From: Syntrophales bacterium
GTDB taxonomy: Bacteria > Desulfobacterota > Syntrophia > Syntrophales > UBA2192
Length of the DNA stretch: 6,927 nucleotides
Reading direction: 5' to 3'
NCBI GenBank assembly: GCA_025454095.1
Contig: JALOPC010000088.1
Coordinates: 1-6,927 of the forward strand
The notes under the pieces are model-generated. The model ran no database searches and was not told the DNA's origin. It saw nothing but the letters and a program-made list of their open reading frames with translations. Within the stretch, counting starts at the first letter, position 1, and each line of letters begins with the position of its first letter. Shown here in pieces: positions 4,463-6,927 of this stretch. Both the position numbers and the translations under genes were made by a program.

Positions 4463-6227
4463 AGAATTTAAAGATGTCGTAGATCCGCGTGATGATCCCA
4501 CCGCCGGGCTTCTTGTCATCCTGAGGCTCCGGGTGCGAGGGCTCCTCCGGTCTCGTTTCGGGGGTTGCCTGCGGTTCCGCAGGCGCCTGCCCCGCCTCCT
4601 GGGCGGGTTCGTCCCTGCGGTCGCCGGGCCTGCGCCGCCCGCGCCGCGAGCGCTTCTTGCGCGTCCCCCGTCCTGCCTCGCCGGGCGCGCCTTCGGCCTT
4701 CGCCTCGTCGCCTTTGCCCTCCTCGGCCTCCGGGACGGACAGCGGGATGTGCTCGCGTTCGACGAACTCGAACTTCGCCTCCTCCCAGAGCATGTCGGGG
4801 TTGCCGGAGATGTGGATCGAGACGCTGTGGGCGTTCTCGAGCTCCACGATGTCGCTGCGTTTCTGGTTCAGGAGGTAGTTGGCGATCTCGTGGGGCAGCG
4901 TGATGCGGACCGACGCGTAGGTGCCCTTCAGGACGTTGAGCCGGATCTTGCGGAACGTGCTCAGGGCCGCGTACTCCAGCGAGGGCCGCATGCCGGCGCC
5001 CTTGCAGTGCGGGCAGGTCACGTGGCTGATCTCCTGGATGTTGGACTTCTTGCGCTGGCGCGAGAGCTCCATCATCCCGAACTTGGAGATGCGCGAGATC
5101 TGGGTACGGGCCCGGTCGAGGCTCAGGGCCTTCTTGAAGGTCTTTTCGATCTCGGCGATGTGCTTGCGGTCCTTCATGTCGATGAAGTCGATGACGATGA
5201 GGCCTCCGAGGTCGCGCAGCCTCAGCTGCCGGGCGATCTCCTCGGCCGCCTCCAGGTTTGCCCGGTAGGCCGTCTCCTCCACGTCGCGCCGGTCCGAGGC
5301 CCTCCCCGAGTTGACGTCGATCGTGATCATCGCCTCCGTGGGATTGATGATGAGGTAGCCGCCGCTTTTGAGTTCGGCCCGTTCCTTGTAGATGGCGTCG
5401 ATCTGGGGCTCGAGGTGGTAGCGGTCGAACAGCGGGGTCTTGTCCTGGTAGAGCTTGATCATCTTCACGTTGCGCGGGGCCACCGTGCCGATGTAGGCCC
5501 GCATCTTGCGGAAGGTCTCCATGTCGTCCACCAGGATTTCCGAGATCTCCGTCGTGAAGTAGTCCCTGAGCGAGCGCACCCCGAAGTCGCCCTCCTGGTG
5601 GATGAGCGCCGGGGCGTGGACTTCCCTGGCCTTCTTCTCGATGTCGCGCCAGATCTTGAGCAGCACGTAGTAATCGCGCGAGAGCTCCTGCTTGGTGCGG
5701 TTCATGCCGGCCGTGCGGACGATAAACCCCACCCGGTCCTCGGCCGAGATCTGCTCCATGAGCTCCATGAGGTTCTTGCGCGACTCGTCGTCGTCGATCT
5801 TGCGGGAGATGCCCGTGCTCTGTCGGTTCGGCATCAGGACGACGTAGCGGCCGGGAAGGGAGATGTAGGTCGTGAGCATGGCGCCCTTGTGGTCCTTCTC
5901 GTCGCGGGCGACCTGCACGAGGATCTCCTGGCCGTTTTTCAGGTGCGGCCGGCGGTGCCGGTGGCCCTCCTCCTCGCCCTCGTCGCTGCGGAAGTACTCG
6001 GGGCTGACGTCGTGCAGGGGAAGAAAGCCGTGTTTCTTGGCCCCGTAGTCCACGAAGGCCGCCTGGAGGCCCCGTTCGACCTTCAGCACGACGCCCTTGT
6101 AGATGTTCCCCGTGATCGGCTCGCGGGCCGACATCTGGATGTTGTACTCCACGAGCTTGCCGCTCTCGAGGACGGCCATCCGGCTCAGTTCCTCGTCCAC
6201 GGCGTTGATGAGCATGATCTTCTTCAT
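4461..6227 (-). CDS. rng: Ribonuclease G/E family endoribonuclease with basic C-terminal tail
   Basis: A 588-residue Rne/Rng-family endoribonuclease, a cytoplasmic enzyme that cuts single-stranded AU-rich RNA in rRNA maturation and mRNA decay. Features: an S1 RNA-binding domain (about 37-125, GNIYKGVVLKVERGLQAAF at 40-58), the 5'-monophosphate sensor GFIVRTAG (167-174; R171/T172 match E. coli RNase E R169/T170), the DNase I-like catalytic site with TIDVNSGR (302-309; D304, N306) and GGLIVIDFID (341-350; D347), and the zinc link CPHCKG (C405, C408). The catalytic core ends near 495. After it come an acidic linker, an Arg/Lys cluster RKKRSRRGRRRPGDRR (523-538), a Pro/Glu-rich linker and a short hydrophobic end, GGGIITRIYDIFKF. 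Length lies between RNase G (about 490) and RNase E (over 1000). GAGG lies 9 nt before the ATG. It follows the YciO-type gene by 40 nt and is probably co-transcribed with it. Confidence 0.96.
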   Translation of the reverse strand: MKKIMLINAVDEELSRMAVLESGKLVEYNIQMSAREPITGNIYKGVVLKVERGLQAAFVDYGAKKHGFLPLHDVSPEYFRSDEGEEEGHRHRRPHLKNGQEILVQVARDEKDHKGAMLTTYISLPGRYVVLMPNRQSTGISRKIDDDESRKNLMELMEQISAEDRVGFIVRTAGMNRTKQELSRDYYVLLKIWRDIEKKAREVHAPALIHQEGDFGVRSLRDYFTTEISEILVDDMETFRKMRAYIGTVAPRNVKMIKLYQDKTPLFDRYHLEPQIDAIYKERAELKSGGYLIINPTEAMITIDVNSGRASDRRDVEETAYRANLEAAEEIARQLRLRDLGGLIVIDFIDMKDRKHIAEIEKTFKKALSLDRARTQISRISKFGMMELSRQRKKSNIQEISHVTCPHCKGAGMRPSLEYAALSTFRKIRLNVLKGTYASVRITLPHEIANYLLNQKRSDIVELENAHSVSIHISGNPDMLWEEAKFEFVEREHIPLSVPEAEEGKGDEAKAEGAPGEAGRGTRKKRSRRGRRRPGDRRDEPAQEAGQAPAEPQATPETRPEEPSHPEPQDDKKPGGGIITRIYDIFKF

Positions 6228-6267
6228 GAACGTTTTCCTCGCTGTTCCCCACCGGGTTGACCGGGTA

Positions 6268-6876
6268 TCACTGGAACTCGCTCACGTCGCCCTTCCCGGC
6301 GCGTATCACCTCGGGGACGTCGTCCACGAGGCTGATGACGCTGGACTTCTCCGATGCGAGAATGCCCCCGTCGAGAATGAGTTCCACGGCGTACCCGTAG
6401 CGTTTCCGGATCTCCTCCGGGTCGCTCAGGATTTCGTCTTTGTCCGTCGATGCGCTGGTGCTGATGATGGGGTGGCCCAGCTCGCGCACGAGGGACAGAC
6501 ATATTTCATTCGCGGGGACCCGGATGCCCGTCGTCTGCCGTTTCGTCATGAGGATCTTCGGGACGAGACGCGACGCGGGGAGGATGAACGTGTAGGGCCC
6601 CGGCAATAGCCTCTTCATGGTCTTGTAGGCGTAATTGGAGACGATGGCGTACTGGCTGATGTCCCTGAGGTCGGCACAGATGAAGCTGAAGGGCTGCTTC
6701 TGGCTGCGGCGCTTGATCTCGTGGATCTTCTCGATCGCCCGCTTGTTGTAGAGGTCGCAGCCGATCCCGTAGACCGTGTCCGTGGGATAGATGATGATCC
6801 CCCCGTTTCGCAGCACCTCGACCGCCTTGCGGATCAGCCGGATCTGCGGGTTCTTCTCGTTGATGGACAGGAGCAT
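6268..6876 (-). CDS. yciO: YciO-type Sua5/YrdC-domain protein
   Basis: A 202-residue protein of the Sua5/YciO/YrdC superfamily, whose TsaC/Sua5 members make threonylcarbamoyl-AMP from threonine, bicarbonate and ATP for the tRNA t6A modification. Visible motifs: YPTDTVYGIG (30-39), KRRSQKQPFSF (55-65), LPGPYTFILP (91-100), GIRVP (117-121) and STSAS (139-143). The order and spacing resemble E. coli YciO more than TsaC: an N-terminal NPQIRLIRKAVE stretch, SDPEEI (151-156), and an R-x-G-x-GDV end. STSAS replaces the STSAN typical of TsaC/Sua5. YciO proteins are generally regarded as weak or uncertain t6A enzymes, so this may not be the cell's main TsaC. The frame is open upstream to the window edge with no other ATG; the ATG at 6876 fits the family, though its ribosome site is weak. 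It probably heads the operon with rng. Confidence 0.9.
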   Translation of the reverse strand: MLLSINEKNPQIRLIRKAVEVLRNGGIIIYPTDTVYGIGCDLYNKRAIEKIHEIKRRSQKQPFSFICADLRDISQYAIVSNYAYKTMKRLLPGPYTFILPASRLVPKILMTKRQTTGIRVPANEICLSLVRELGHPIISTSASTDKDEILSDPEEIRKRYGYAVELILDGGILASEKSSVISLVDDVPEVIRAGKGDVSEFQ

Positions 6877-6927
6877 AGGTTTGAGCCATATCTCGGTGAC
6901 AGGGTTACCTCTTAGCAGAAAATCAGC

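Noticed and set aside
4516..6252. 578-codon minus-strand frame overlapping rng in another frame
   Set aside because: Same-strand shadow, rich in Arg/Gly/Pro/His with no domain; the rng frame explains the region.
4407..6260. 617-codon plus-strand open frame opposite rng
   Set aside because: It starts inside the terminator region of proC and mirrors the full RNase G/E gene, which has all catalytic motifs. Composition (Leu/Val/Asp/Arg) is typical of an antisense frame in GC-rich DNA.

Overview
The window looks like a GC-rich bacterial chromosome, most likely a Desulfobacterota ('Deltaproteobacteria')-type organism. That placement is an inference from the yggT / long DivIVA-like / DUF167 cluster beside proC and from codon use; no rRNA or other phylogenetic marker is present. 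All genes are core housekeeping types. I see no IS element, phage gene, CRISPR array, tRNA or rRNA.

Layout. Positions 1-103 hold no gene, only a candidate hairpin terminator. Three minus-strand genes follow, transcribed from 3270 down to 104: a YggT-family membrane protein (2968-3270), a very long DivIVA-domain coiled-coil protein (577-2964, with an apparent single-base frameshift near its 3' end; intact frame would end at 542) and a DUF167/YggU protein (104-403). A REP-type palindrome and a G-quadruplex-like G-run lie between the last two. The AT-rich stretch 3294-3339 holds two overlapping, back-to-back sigma70-like promoters. One reads left into yggT and the other reads right into proC (3522-4337) through a leader of about 175 nt with hairpins and a possible 18-codon leader ORF. 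A strong terminator hairpin (4377-4415) separates proC from the convergent minus-strand pair: a YciO/Sua5/YrdC-type protein (6268-6876) followed 40 nt later by ribonuclease G/E (4461-6227).

How the genes relate. YggT and DivIVA-like proteins are membrane/polarity/division-associated families, and proC, yggT, divIVA and yggU are neighbours in many bacteria. Here proC is flipped relative to the rest but may share the control region. RNase G/E (RNA processing and decay) and the YciO-type protein (related to the tRNA t6A synthase domain) form a likely second operon concerned with RNA metabolism.

Most notable: the 16-copy Ala-rich repeat array in the DivIVA-like protein, with recurrent 41- and 37-residue spacing; its frameshift-hidden, duplicated C-terminal motif; the shared divergent promoter with a 12-bp direct repeat; the proC leader ORF; and a GGGTATCGGG-like tandem motif at the 3' ends of four genes.
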